A stretch of 41,082 bases of DNA from Methanoregula sp. PtaB.Bin085. GTDB lineage: Archaea > Halobacteriota > Methanomicrobia > Methanomicrobiales > Methanospirillaceae. Shown here one piece after another: positions 33,825 to 41,082 of the stretch. Below the pieces are notes generated by a model, which saw only the letters and a program-made list of their open reading frames with translations, was not told the origin of the DNA and did no database searches. The position numbers were made by a program, and so were the translations under genes. Location of the stretch: the NCBI RefSeq assembly GCF_002067035.1, contig NZ_MVQB01000060.1:167499-208580 (forward strand). Reading direction: 5' to 3'. Position 1 is the first letter of the stretch; every line of letters starts with the position of its first letter.

Positions 33825-36077
33825 ATGCGGATAATTGCTCTTGGACTCGGGGGGGCAGGTTGCAGGATCGTCAACAGCCTCTATGCGATAGACCGGCGCA
33901 GCAGCAGGGTGGCATGTGTCCAGGCTCTGGCTATCGATGTTGACGAAGAAACGATACGACAGCTGACTGCCCTCCCGGATAACGGGCGGATGTGTTTTTC
34001 CGCAGACACCGGTATCGCTGATCTGACCGGGTCAGAAATACCGACAGCCCCCATCGATATCAATGAGATCGTTTCCCGGGTCCAGAACCTTGAATCCGGT
34101 GAAAACGATGCAATTTTTCTCTGCTGCGGTCTTGGCGGAAGCATGGTGGATGTCGCCCCCCATATTATCGCAGGCCTGAGATCGTCTGTTGTTGAACCGA
34201 TATTCGGCCTTGTCACCCTTCCCTGCCTTGCTGAAGGAGAACGTATCTCGGGAAAAGCAGCGGATGATATCGATATGCTTTCTTCTCTGCTTGATGGTAT
34301 CATCGTGTTCGATAATGAGACCTGGCATAAAAAAATCAAGACGCAGAGAGCAAACCTCCCGAAAAAGGAGATGGGATTTGCGGAAAAGATCGGTCTCATT
34401 AAAAGCGAAAAACCCCTTCCTCCGGCACAGGCAACGTACCGGAACCTGAATGAGGCCATCGTACGACGGATCGGTCTCATACTTCGCGCGGGCGAATTCA
34501 GAGCTGACGGGGGTATCGATCTTGCAGAGGTCGTCCTGGATTCCGGCGAAGTACTCAACACGATGAGAGGCATGGGATTTATCACCATCGGGTATGCAGT
34601 CGAGAAACTACCCCACGACCCCCTTCGGTTCCTTTCGTGGCTGAAACCAGCAGGACTGAGTGATGAAGAACAGAAAAAAAGGGCTTCCCGTATTGTTGAG
34701 CTTGCAAAACAGGCGATTTATCATGAGATCTCCACACCCTGTGACCTGACCAGTGCCCATAAAGCTCTGGTGCTTATTGCCGGTCCCTCGCACGAACTCT
34801 CCATGAAAGGATTCATGACTGTCAGGAAATGGATTGACAGGAGCATTGCCGGGCTTGAGACACGGTCAGGAGATTATCCTGTCATGAACACAAAAAACGT
34901 GGCGATTATCGTCATGTTGTCCGGGCTCGAAAATATCCCCCGCATTACTGAGATCAAAGAGATCCGGTCCCAATCAAAACCCGGGAAACATGCAGGTCAG
35001 GCAGAAACCCCGGATGAAGGAATGGAACGTGTTCACCCGGTTATCAGGGATGATATGATTTCACTTCCAGCCCGTATGCCCAGATCCGATGACAGTGATC
35101 GCAGAACCCCTCCCGTCCATGAATCTCTTCCTGAGGAGTACGAAAACGAAACCCCGGCAAGGAAGCCGGAACAAATCCTGCAAAAAGAAGTCGCAGTTGA
35201 ACCGGCAATACCATTACCGCCGGTTCAACCAGAAATTCCCCGATCCGTTCCAACGGCAAGGAAGATGCCGGCACCCGAACCGCCAGCTGAACCAGAACCC
35301 CTGAGGACACCTGAAGTATTTGTACCTCCCTCCCGGCGTCGGGTCATTGTTGCTCACACAGAGAATGAACACGCTCATCACCATCCTTCGCACCCATTGC
35401 CAGCTCACGGAGGGCTTCGCCCTGGAAAGAGCAGTCCATCTGAACGCCATTTAACGGAAATATCCCCCCTGCATTCCGATCAGGACAGCCCGCCTGCCAA
35501 AGAAACAGAACGGCAGAGAATTGAACGGGAGTTACGCCGGCAAAGATCGATGGCGATAGGTGTTGCTTCCCAGAAAAACACCCCTCAGGCCGGGAAAACC
35601 CCCGAAAAAAACATGGAGAGAAAGATCATCCAGAAAAGAACGCCTCATACAAAAACAGATGCAGAGGAGAAGATGCCTCACAAAGTGATCGAACCTGGAG
35701 AGATTGAGATCTCTTCTGACAAACGGACGGTCATCGTCGGAAAACGAAAATCTGCTCTCCTGCCACAGAATGCGCAGGACACATCGTCTCTCCAGGAGGA
35801 GAACATACCTCAGCATCCGGATGAGTCCGATGACGATAACAGAAGCGTAGAAATCAGGGACAGGATATTCCGGGCAAGGGACGAGATATTTACCGGGAAA
35901 GGAGTGAGAAAAACCACCCTCCCGCCGGCTCGGGATTCTACACTCCTCCATACCGAGCTGAAATCAAAGAAAAAAACCGTGGACAGAGAAGATGACGTTC
36001 ATGATACTGTCCTTCCGGAGACAGAGGATCGGGACACTCAAATCGGAAAAAATCGAATCAGGAAAGATAAATCATGA
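33825..36077 (+). CDS. Divergent FtsZ/tubulin-superfamily protein with long disordered tail
   Basis: Residues 1 to about 385 follow the FtsZ fold: T1 loop GLGGAGCRIVN (6-16), T4-like CGLGGSMVDVAPHIIAG (101-117), T5-like TLPCLAEGER (131-140), T6-like FDNETW (162-167) and the T7 acidic pair Asp232/Glu235 in GGIDLAEV. In canonical FtsZ the T4 motif is GGGTGTG; here it is GLGGSMVDV, so nucleotide binding may be changed, though the acidic T7 pair needed for hydrolysis is kept. Residues about 386-750 are a low-complexity tail rich in Pro, Glu, Lys and Arg, predicted disordered. Noncanonical FtsZ-like families in archaea and bacteria have been proposed to remodel membranes. The start is supported by GACTGATG only weakly. 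Confidence 0.78.
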   Translation: MRIIALGLGGAGCRIVNSLYAIDRRSSRVACVQALAIDVDEETIRQLTALPDNGRMCFSADTGIADLTGSEIPTAPIDINEIVSRVQNLESGENDAIFLCCGLGGSMVDVAPHIIAGLRSSVVEPIFGLVTLPCLAEGERISGKAADDIDMLSSLLDGIIVFDNETWHKKIKTQRANLPKKEMGFAEKIGLIKSEKPLPPAQATYRNLNEAIVRRIGLILRAGEFRADGGIDLAEVVLDSGEVLNTMRGMGFITIGYAVEKLPHDPLRFLSWLKPAGLSDEEQKKRASRIVELAKQAIYHEISTPCDLTSAHKALVLIAGPSHELSMKGFMTVRKWIDRSIAGLETRSGDYPVMNTKNVAIIVMLSGLENIPRITEIKEIRSQSKPGKHAGQAETPDEGMERVHPVIRDDMISLPARMPRSDDSDRRTPPVHESLPEEYENETPARKPEQILQKEVAVEPAIPLPPVQPEIPRSVPTARKMPAPEPPAEPEPLRTPEVFVPPSRRRVIVAHTENEHAHHHPSHPLPAHGGLRPGKSSPSERHLTEISPLHSDQDSPPAKETERQRIERELRRQRSMAIGVASQKNTPQAGKTPEKNMERKIIQKRTPHTKTDAEEKMPHKVIEPGEIEISSDKRTVIVGKRKSALLPQNAQDTSSLQEENIPQHPDESDDDNRSVEIRDRIFRARDEIFTGKGVRKTTLPPARDSTLLHTELKSKKKTVDREDDVHDTVLPETEDRDTQIGKNRIRKDKS

Positions 36078-36092
36078 ACCGAAATCAATCGA

Positions 36093-37049
36093 TCAATTGC
36101 TCTCGATAATCTTTGAAAAAGGAATATTTCCGGCTCCAATCTCGGTTTTTATTTCGATCCCATGCTCCACGCAGTTTCCAGTAAAATTCATCCCGCTGAA
36201 CGCAACGATAGAAAGACGGAACGGATTATCCGGAAGGTTGAAAACCTGGTTACCCATCGCGATCGGGAAAACAAAACCACAGGAATTCATCAGTCGGATT
36301 ATTTCCTCTGCCTTTTCCCTGGCAGCACTTGGAACTTCGCGGACATTTGCAAGGGCAATCCCGGTTTTTGACCGGGTGAAATCGGAGATTGTGGTGAGAT
36401 TGGAAGATATAAACAACTCAAGAGGATCGATGGTTGTTCCCCGGTAGCCGATAAGATCCCGGAACCTCTTCGGCATACCCTGTTCCAGTTCCAGCCTTCC
36501 GCCAAAAGCCATATTCACCGGAATACCGTTTCTCTGGAACACCCCGTCCATAGAGATACTGCAAAGAGAGATGAATCCGACCGAACCGGAAGGAACGCGG
36601 GGATCCTTGTCGATGATGCGGTATGACGAGAAAAAACCACAGCCTGCTTTAATTACATCGTCAAACGATGCTTTTGTTTGTTCAAAGGATGATTCCGGAA
36701 CAATGGAAAGGTTATACGCCACATCCCCCGTGCCGGTGGAAGGATCGAAGGTGCTCCGGTATGCCAGTCGCTCCAGTTTTGATATGATAAATCCAATCCT
36801 GTCATCAACAAGAGCACTGTCTGTCTCCTGCCGGCCTTCCGGGGTCAGCACCCTGCCCTGGTTGCCAATCTTTTCAGTAAAACCCATGGTGTCAAGGTAG
36901 CTGAGATAATACTGGACGGCCCTGTCGCTCAGGACAAAACCCCGCTCTGCCATCAGTTCCGAGAGCCGCTTTGCCCCCATGGGTTCCTGGTGTTCCCTGA
37001 GAATACGTAAGATTTCGATATATTTTCGTTCTGTACGGATCATGCTCAT
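36093..37049 (-). CDS. NrpR-family transcriptional regulator (single effector domain)
   Basis: NrpR represses nitrogen-assimilation genes in methanogens and responds to 2-oxoglutarate. The 318-residue protein has an N-terminal winged helix (about residues 1-70: LREHQEPMGAKRLSELM, then LSDRAVQYYLSYL) and one NrpR effector domain (about 80-310; DUF128). The archetype of Methanococcus has two effector domains in one chain, whereas in Methanosarcina the DNA-binding and second domain lie on separate proteins; this one matches the DNA-binding, one-domain form. Its ATG overlaps the dUTPase stop by 4 bases, so both are co-translated. No clear GGAAT-N6-TTCC operator was found in the window. Confidence 0.86.
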   Translation of the reverse strand: MSMIRTERKYIEILRILREHQEPMGAKRLSELMAERGFVLSDRAVQYYLSYLDTMGFTEKIGNQGRVLTPEGRQETDSALVDDRIGFIISKLERLAYRSTFDPSTGTGDVAYNLSIVPESSFEQTKASFDDVIKAGCGFFSSYRIIDKDPRVPSGSVGFISLCSISMDGVFQRNGIPVNMAFGGRLELEQGMPKRFRDLIGYRGTTIDPLELFISSNLTTISDFTRSKTGIALANVREVPSAAREKAEEIIRLMNSCGFVFPIAMGNQVFNLPDNPFRLSIVAFSGMNFTGNCVEHGIEIKTEIGAGNIPFSKIIESN

Positions 37050-37483
37050 TTCGCCTCCACCGCACCCAGGCTGTCCTGATATCGTCCGTTATAGCTTTGC
37101 GCCGGATTGCGTACCTCATGGAGTATCATCTGAGCCACCCGCTCGTTTTTCTTAACCGTGATCTCCTCGGCCCCCATGTTACTCAGGCAGAGCGTTAACT
37201 GCCCCCGGAAGCCGGGATCCACGAATCCGGCACCAAGAAGGATTCCGCGTCGCCCGAAGGATGACCTGCACCGTAGTGTGCCGGCAAGGTCCCCCGGCAG
37301 TTCAACCCATTCCAGTGTTGGCATAAGGGTGCAGATTCCCCGGGGAAGTCTGGTCTCCTCCGCTGCCCGGAGATCATACGACGCCGGCTGCTGGCTTTCG
37401 CTGCTGTACGGGCGTATGACAAGTCTGGCCTCATCGTCTGTAAGTCCGAGGCGGCGTTCAGTCTCCGCGGCAGATAATATCAT
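37046..37483 (-). CDS. dut: Probable dUTPase of the dCTP deaminase family (archaeal type)
   Basis: The 145-residue protein has the trimeric dUTPase/dCTP deaminase fold. Landmarks are PASYDLRA (residues 33-40), RSSFGRRG (73-80), the uracil-hairpin GFVDPGFRGQLTLCLSN (86-102) and the C-terminal NGRYQDSLGA. In dCTP deaminases the residue before the last three of the block is a catalytic Glu; here it is Cys99, so hydrolysis of dUTP to dUMP is more likely than dCTP deamination. The frame opens at 37582, but that region holds tRNA-Arg; the ATG at 37483 fits the family start MILSAAE. A TATA-like region at about 37505-37515 implies a leaderless mRNA. Confidence 0.82.
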   Translation of the reverse strand: MILSAAETERRLGLTDDEARLVIRPYSSESQQPASYDLRAAEETRLPRGICTLMPTLEWVELPGDLAGTLRCRSSFGRRGILLGAGFVDPGFRGQLTLCLSNMGAEEITVKKNERVAQMILHEVRNPAQSYNGRYQDSLGAVEAK

Positions 37484-37539
37484 CCGGTAAATTATCGGTA
37501 GAGAATGCTTAATATCTTTTGATGTTAAGAAGTTGAGCA

Positions 37540-37611
37540 GGATCCATGGGGTAGAGGATATCCTCTTGGGCTTCGAACCCAAGGACGCGGGTTCGATTCC
37601 CGCTGGGTCCG
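37540..37611 (+). tRNA. tRNA-Arg (anticodon TCG)
   Basis: The 72-base sequence folds as a tRNA: acceptor GGATCCA with TGGGTCC (7 pairs, one G-T), D arm around GGGT...TCCT, anticodon stem TTGGG/CCCAA with loop CTTCGAA (anticodon TCG, reading CGA), variable loop GGAC, and a perfect T stem GCGGG/CCCGC with loop TTCGATT. The discriminator base is G and CCA is not encoded. The D stem has weak pairs at its ends. It is divergent from the dUTPase gene across a 56-bp AT-rich spacer. Confidence 0.93.
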
Positions 37612-37658
37612 CTGGATTTACCTGGTTTTTGCCGGATTAACCGTCAAATTATAAAAAA

Positions 37659-39053
37659 TCAGATTTCATTCCTTCTCGTGACATGGTGGCCGGGTTTTCT
37701 GCCGAACTTCCTGAATACCACAAACAGGGCAAGAACCACGAGAATGACACCCCCGATAATCCCGAGAAAACCCAGGTCCATGGATTTATCGAGACGGAGA
37801 GTAACGGAATCGGTAGTGTTGCCTGCGACAACCTCTCTCTGGAGAGAAGCCGGCAGGTAACCTTCCCGGGTTGCTGAAATATTATAAACCCTGTTGAACC
37901 TGACGCTGGTAATGATCCGGCCGTGATCATCGGTCTGCCCGATAACGGTTCCATCAACGGAGATCACTGCTTGCGGAATCTCTTTTGCCTCTTTATCACT
38001 GACAGAGATGGTGAGGGCGGAACTTTCCGCAGTCAGCGTGAAAGAATAATCCTCGCTTTTATTCGAAACAGTGATGGTCCGGTTTGAAGGATTGTACCCG
38101 GTCTTTCTTATTTCAACAGGATAGGATCCAAAAACCAGATCGGGAAACGTGTGACGCCCGTACTCGTTCGTTGTTCCGGACAGGTTTCCGCTGATATAGA
38201 TCTCCGCACCTTTCACCGGATTATTGTTTTCATCATAAACATACACAAAAGCACCTATCGGGGCTTTGGCGATCTCTATGATATAAATCGCATCACCCTG
38301 ACTGATGATTCTCGATTCGGTAACGGATTCGTACCCATCCTTTTTTACCTCAATCGTATATGTCCTGCCCCGGGCAACCGGAGTACTCAGGATTCCACGT
38401 TCATCGGTCTTTCCTGCAGGGATTGAATTAAGCCGGATTTCGGCACCCGGGACCGGTGCCTTGGATGCTTTGTCCTTTACCACGAATGAATATTTATTGC
38501 CTGAAAGAAGCCAGAACTGAATTGCCTTGTTATCCATCCCGACATCCGCTGTGCCGCTCCGGGGTTCGTAATTGGGTGCGTTAATATCCACAGAATACAG
38601 CATATTGGCATTCACAATGAAAGTAACCACGCCGGCTGCATCACTCTGCTTGCTCTGCGTAGAGTTCATCGCGGATATGTTAACAACAGCACCGGGGACA
38701 GGGCTGAGCGTATCGGAGTCATACAGATTTATTGTCAGGGTGACAGCCTTCCGGCTCATGTTAACAATAAGCGTTTCCTGGTTTTTCGGGACAATGTTTT
38801 CCCAATCGGTATACCCGACCATAGAGATGCGGATACGCTGGTCATTCTGGCCGTTGTGGGAGAGGAAATACTGGCCGTTATTGTTGGTTCGTGCGAAGTC
38901 CTGACCATTGACGTAGACAACCGCATTCGGAATTGAGGTATTATCGATGCTGTCCCGCACGGTGATTTGCAGATCTATCGCAGCCTGGACTGTACTGCAG
39001 AGGAGGAACAGGCATAATAAAAGGAGGAGAAAAGGAGAGCGATATCGATACAT
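37659..39053 (-). CDS. Secreted surface protein with repeated carboxypeptidase-regulatory-like domains and C-terminal anchor
   Basis: The 464-residue protein has a signal peptide (Leu-rich residues 6-20, then STVQAA), about five beta-sandwich repeats of 75-80 residues and a C-terminal membrane helix (about residues 428-448) followed by a basic tail. Repeats carry a Pro-x-x-x-A-x-V/I pattern, a GxT-D/N-x-x-G turn and a GY segment (AVVYVNGQDFARTNNNGQY, and VSVDGTVIGQTDDHGR shortened), like PEGA and carboxypeptidase-regulatory domains of surface proteins. ATG 39053 is preferred over 39077 since AGGTGG lies upstream, though spacing is long. Function is not known; adhesion or surface structure is a guess. 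Confidence 0.78.
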   Translation of the reverse strand: MYRYRSPFLLLLLCLFLLCSTVQAAIDLQITVRDSIDNTSIPNAVVYVNGQDFARTNNNGQYFLSHNGQNDQRIRISMVGYTDWENIVPKNQETLIVNMSRKAVTLTINLYDSDTLSPVPGAVVNISAMNSTQSKQSDAAGVVTFIVNANMLYSVDINAPNYEPRSGTADVGMDNKAIQFWLLSGNKYSFVVKDKASKAPVPGAEIRLNSIPAGKTDERGILSTPVARGRTYTIEVKKDGYESVTESRIISQGDAIYIIEIAKAPIGAFVYVYDENNNPVKGAEIYISGNLSGTTNEYGRHTFPDLVFGSYPVEIRKTGYNPSNRTITVSNKSEDYSFTLTAESSALTISVSDKEAKEIPQAVISVDGTVIGQTDDHGRIITSVRFNRVYNISATREGYLPASLQREVVAGNTTDSVTLRLDKSMDLGFLGIIGGVILVVLALFVVFRKFGRKPGHHVTRRNEI

Positions 39054-39093
39054 GATAAAATATCGCCACCTGCTCATATATCAGGACATCGGT

Positions 39094-40617
39094 CTAGAGT
39101 TCGACTGTAGAAGGCACACGATCGAGCAGCATACCCTCAACCAGTACCGGCATCAGGCGCCTGCCTTCCTCAATTGCCTGCTGGAGCCGCCAGCTCCGGT
39201 CAGCATAGATGGTGAAGAGGGGTTCACCCGCCTTGACAAGTTTTCCTTTTTTGGCGTGGAGAAGGACACCCGCTCCGCGGTCATGGGGTGCTCCGGCTGT
39301 CCGTGCAAGGGAGATCAGGGATTTATTGTTCATCTCGATGATATACCCGGATGTCGGAGCATTTACTACGAACTGGTGTTCGCCGGGGAGGATATCCGAC
39401 GATTTTACATTCGGGTCGCCCCCCTGGATCTCAATAATCCTGCGGAACTTTTCAAGGGCCTTGCCCTTGACGAGAAGCTCGTACGCCATGGCTGCACCGG
39501 CTCCCCGGGCTGCTTTTCCTGACATCTCGAGCGCGATACCGGCTATTGAGATGCTTTTCTGGATAAAGGAATTCGGCTCAGTTGCGCCTTCAAGAACTTT
39601 CAGGGCTTCAATAACTTCCAGCTTCGGCCCGATACTGTGCCCGACCGGGGTATCGCCATAGGTAAGAGCGCATTCGACTTTCATGTTAAGGCGTTCGCCG
39701 AGCTCGATGAATTCCCGGGCAAGTTTCCTGCCTTCCTGTATTGTCGGGACTTTCGTGTTGAGCCCAACCGGGATATCGATAACCACGAGATTTGCACCGA
39801 CAGCAGACTTTTTTGCCATGACACTGGCCAGCATCTGACCTCGGGCATCGATCTTGAACGGGTATTCCTGAATAATAATCCGGTCATCCGCCGGGGCAAT
39901 ATTGGTTGCTCCGCCCCAGACGATACAGCCGCCGATCTTTTCCGTCATCTGCTGGACTTCGCTTGAGGAGAACTCAACAAACGCAAGTACCTCCATAAGG
40001 TCCGCCGTACCGCCGGCACCCGTTATAGCCCGTGAGCTGGTCTTGGGGATTTTCAGGCCGCTTGCTGCAATGATCGGAACGACAAGGAGCGATATTTTAT
40101 TACCGGGTACGCCACCGATGGAATGTTTGTCGACAATGGGACGGGACGAGAACTTGATCTGTTCGCCGGTTTCTACCATCGCCCGGGTAAGGTATTCGAT
40201 CTCATCCATATCAAGTGGATTGATGTAGGTCGCAGTGATAAACGCGGTCAGCTCAGCAGCAGAAATATCGTCGTTGACAACGTCCCTGATGACCGTGAGG
40301 GTTTCTTCTTTGGACAACTTGACGCCATCCATCTTCTTTTTAATAAAATCCAGCGACTTCGGCCGCCCGGCCTCCCGGACCTCAACCTCATTTCCATCTG
40401 CGAGGTGCAGTTTCTCATTGGTAATGCTGTAGACGCCGATTGTTCCCTGCTGTGCAATTGTCAGGGTTGTCTCGACAAACGCAGTTGCAGTTACTCCGTT
40501 CTCGGGATTAATAATCTGGACCCGATCGCCGTCGAGTACTCCTATCCTGCGGGCATCGGCCCGGTTCAGAAGCACGCCCCGGGTGGCAATATCCAGTATT
40601 TTTACCATGAATTTCAC
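39094..40617 (-). CDS. AMP phosphorylase (archaeal thymidine-phosphorylase family)
   Basis: The enzyme converts AMP and phosphate to adenine and ribose 1,5-bisphosphate, the first step of the archaeal pathway through ribose-1,5-bisphosphate isomerase to type III RuBisCO. The 507-residue protein has the archaeal N-terminal extension (about residues 1-85) followed by the phosphorylase core with [13 protein letters not shown] and the [19 protein letters not shown] block, including the conserved Ser/Gly-rich phosphate-binding stretch. GGAGGAG with 6-base spacing points to the GTG at 40617 as start. Neither partner of the pathway is in the window. A TATA lies at 40665-40674. Confidence 0.93.
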   Translation of the reverse strand: MKFMVKILDIATRGVLLNRADARRIGVLDGDRVQIINPENGVTATAFVETTLTIAQQGTIGVYSITNEKLHLADGNEVEVREAGRPKSLDFIKKKMDGVKLSKEETLTVIRDVVNDDISAAELTAFITATYINPLDMDEIEYLTRAMVETGEQIKFSSRPIVDKHSIGGVPGNKISLLVVPIIAASGLKIPKTSSRAITGAGGTADLMEVLAFVEFSSSEVQQMTEKIGGCIVWGGATNIAPADDRIIIQEYPFKIDARGQMLASVMAKKSAVGANLVVIDIPVGLNTKVPTIQEGRKLAREFIELGERLNMKVECALTYGDTPVGHSIGPKLEVIEALKVLEGATEPNSFIQKSISIAGIALEMSGKAARGAGAAMAYELLVKGKALEKFRRIIEIQGGDPNVKSSDILPGEHQFVVNAPTSGYIIEMNNKSLISLARTAGAPHDRGAGVLLHAKKGKLVKAGEPLFTIYADRSWRLQQAIEEGRRLMPVLVEGMLLDRVPSTVEL

Positions 40618-40664
40618 GTTATGCTCCTCCACGGGATACTTCCTGAACATGAAATAAAGTATCC

Positions 40665-40674
40665 CTTTTATATG
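40665..40674 (-). promoter_or_regulatory. TATA element of the AMP phosphorylase gene
   Basis: On the minus strand CATATAAAAG stands about 48-58 bases before the GTG start, which places initiation near 40645. Confidence 0.5.
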
Positions 40675-40798
40675 TAGGTTAACCGCTCCGGCAATAAAAA
40701 GGTGCCACGCGAACGCGGCGTCAGTAACCCTGGGAGAAGAAACGGGAATATCCGAAAGAAACGATGAATGCGGAAACCCGCTTCGGGAACGTGATCTG

Positions 40799-40815
40799 AA
40801 AAAAAAGAAAGTTTA
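40799..40815 (-). terminator. T-rich terminator after the surface protein at the right edge
   Basis: On the minus strand the stretch after the stop codon reads CTTTC followed by T8, a typical archaeal termination sequence. Confidence 0.5.
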
Positions 40816-40824
40816 GGTTTTGGT

Positions 40825-41082
40825 TCAGTGCCTGCGGACAACGATGAACGCAACAGCGCCGAGGCCGATCAGGGCAATCAGTGCACCGTAGCCGGGTGAC
40901 TTAGTGGTCGGGACCGGGGTAGGTACAGTGGTTGCGATGGTGGTCGGGACGGGGGTTGCGACAGTTGTCTGGACTGCTACAACGGTGGTCGGGACCGGGG
41001 TTACGACGGTCTCGAGAACGTTGAACAGTGCAGTACCGGTTGCTTCCTGGATGACTGCGGATTCAGTAACAATGTACTCGTC
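40825..41082 (-). CDS. C-terminus of a PGF-CTERM-like surface protein, N-terminus cut by window edge
   Basis: The last 85 codons of a gene entering from the right edge encode a Thr/Pro/Val-rich linker with repeated TPVPTT, followed by SPGYG, a hydrophobic helix (ALIALIGLGAVAFIVV) and RRH. This matches the PGF-CTERM sorting signal, with Tyr in place of Phe; such signals are processed by archaeosortase and used for lipid anchoring of surface proteins (family knowledge). The Thr-rich linker is a likely glycosylation region. The N-terminal domain is not in the window, so its role is unknown. Confidence 0.75.
   Translation of the reverse strand, partial: DEYIVTESAVIQEATGTALFNVLETVVTPVPTTVVAVQTTVATPVPTTIATTVPTPVPTTKSPGYGALIALIGLGAVAFIVVRRH

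Noticed and set aside
36119-36134. GGAATATTTCC considered as an NrpR operator
   Set aside because: The known operator has six bases between GGAAT and TTCC; here there are two, and the site lies inside the regulator's own coding region.

Overview
This window is a chromosomal segment of a hydrogenotrophic methanogenic archaeon, most likely of the order Methanomicrobiales and close to Methanoregula. The sequence shows a complete operon for methyl-tetrahydromethanopterin:coenzyme M methyltransferase (Mtr), the F420-dependent enzymes Mtd and Mer, an archaeal-type S10/spc ribosomal protein cluster (with S4e, L32e, L19e and Rnp1), archaeal promoters (TATA elements) and strong GGAGGTGA-type ribosome binding sites. 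The order-level assignment rests on the overall gene set and on surface proteins of a Methanomicrobiales style; it is inference. No insertion sequence, integrase, phage gene or CRISPR array was seen.

Layout. 1-2630: an APC permease running off the left edge, a GntP-like permease and a small secreted/membrane protein. 2940-8606: the Mtr operon in the order mtrE-D-C-B-A-F-(A'G fusion)-H. 8880-14592: a TPR protein and a surface protein, a double rubredoxin with a basic tail, a second APC permease, a MarC-family protein and a DUF2156/GNAT pair. 14691-29336: the ribosomal protein supercluster, all on the minus strand, from rpl3 down to secY, adkA, a DUF106 insertase-like gene and cmk, preceded by about 540 bp of highly structured, apparently non-coding DNA. 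29957-33506: a Tfx-type regulator divergent from mtd, then a GalT-like protein and mer. 33825-37483: a very divergent FtsZ/tubulin-like protein with a long disordered tail, facing an operon of dUTPase and a single-domain NrpR regulator. 37540-37611: tRNA-Arg(TCG). 37659-41082: a surface protein of repeated carboxypeptidase-regulatory-like domains, AMP phosphorylase, and the C-terminus of a PGF-CTERM-like surface protein.

How the genes work together. Mtd, Mer and Mtr catalyse three consecutive steps of methanogenesis from CO2: methenyl to methylene, methylene to methyl, and methyl transfer to coenzyme M with sodium export. The ribosomal cluster feeds translation and, through SecY and the DUF106 protein, membrane protein insertion.

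Most notable observations: (1) the corrinoid domain of MtrA is present twice, the second copy fused in frame to MtrG, and the two copies share 526 of 527 bases; (2) a leader upstream of rpl3 packed with perfect hairpins; (3) a 750-residue FtsZ-like protein whose nucleotide-binding glycine motif is altered although the T7 acidic pair is kept; (4) a double rubredoxin carrying a histone-H1-like Lys/Ala/Pro tail, and a similar repeat-built tail on ribosomal protein L32e; (5) Tfx divergent from mtd.
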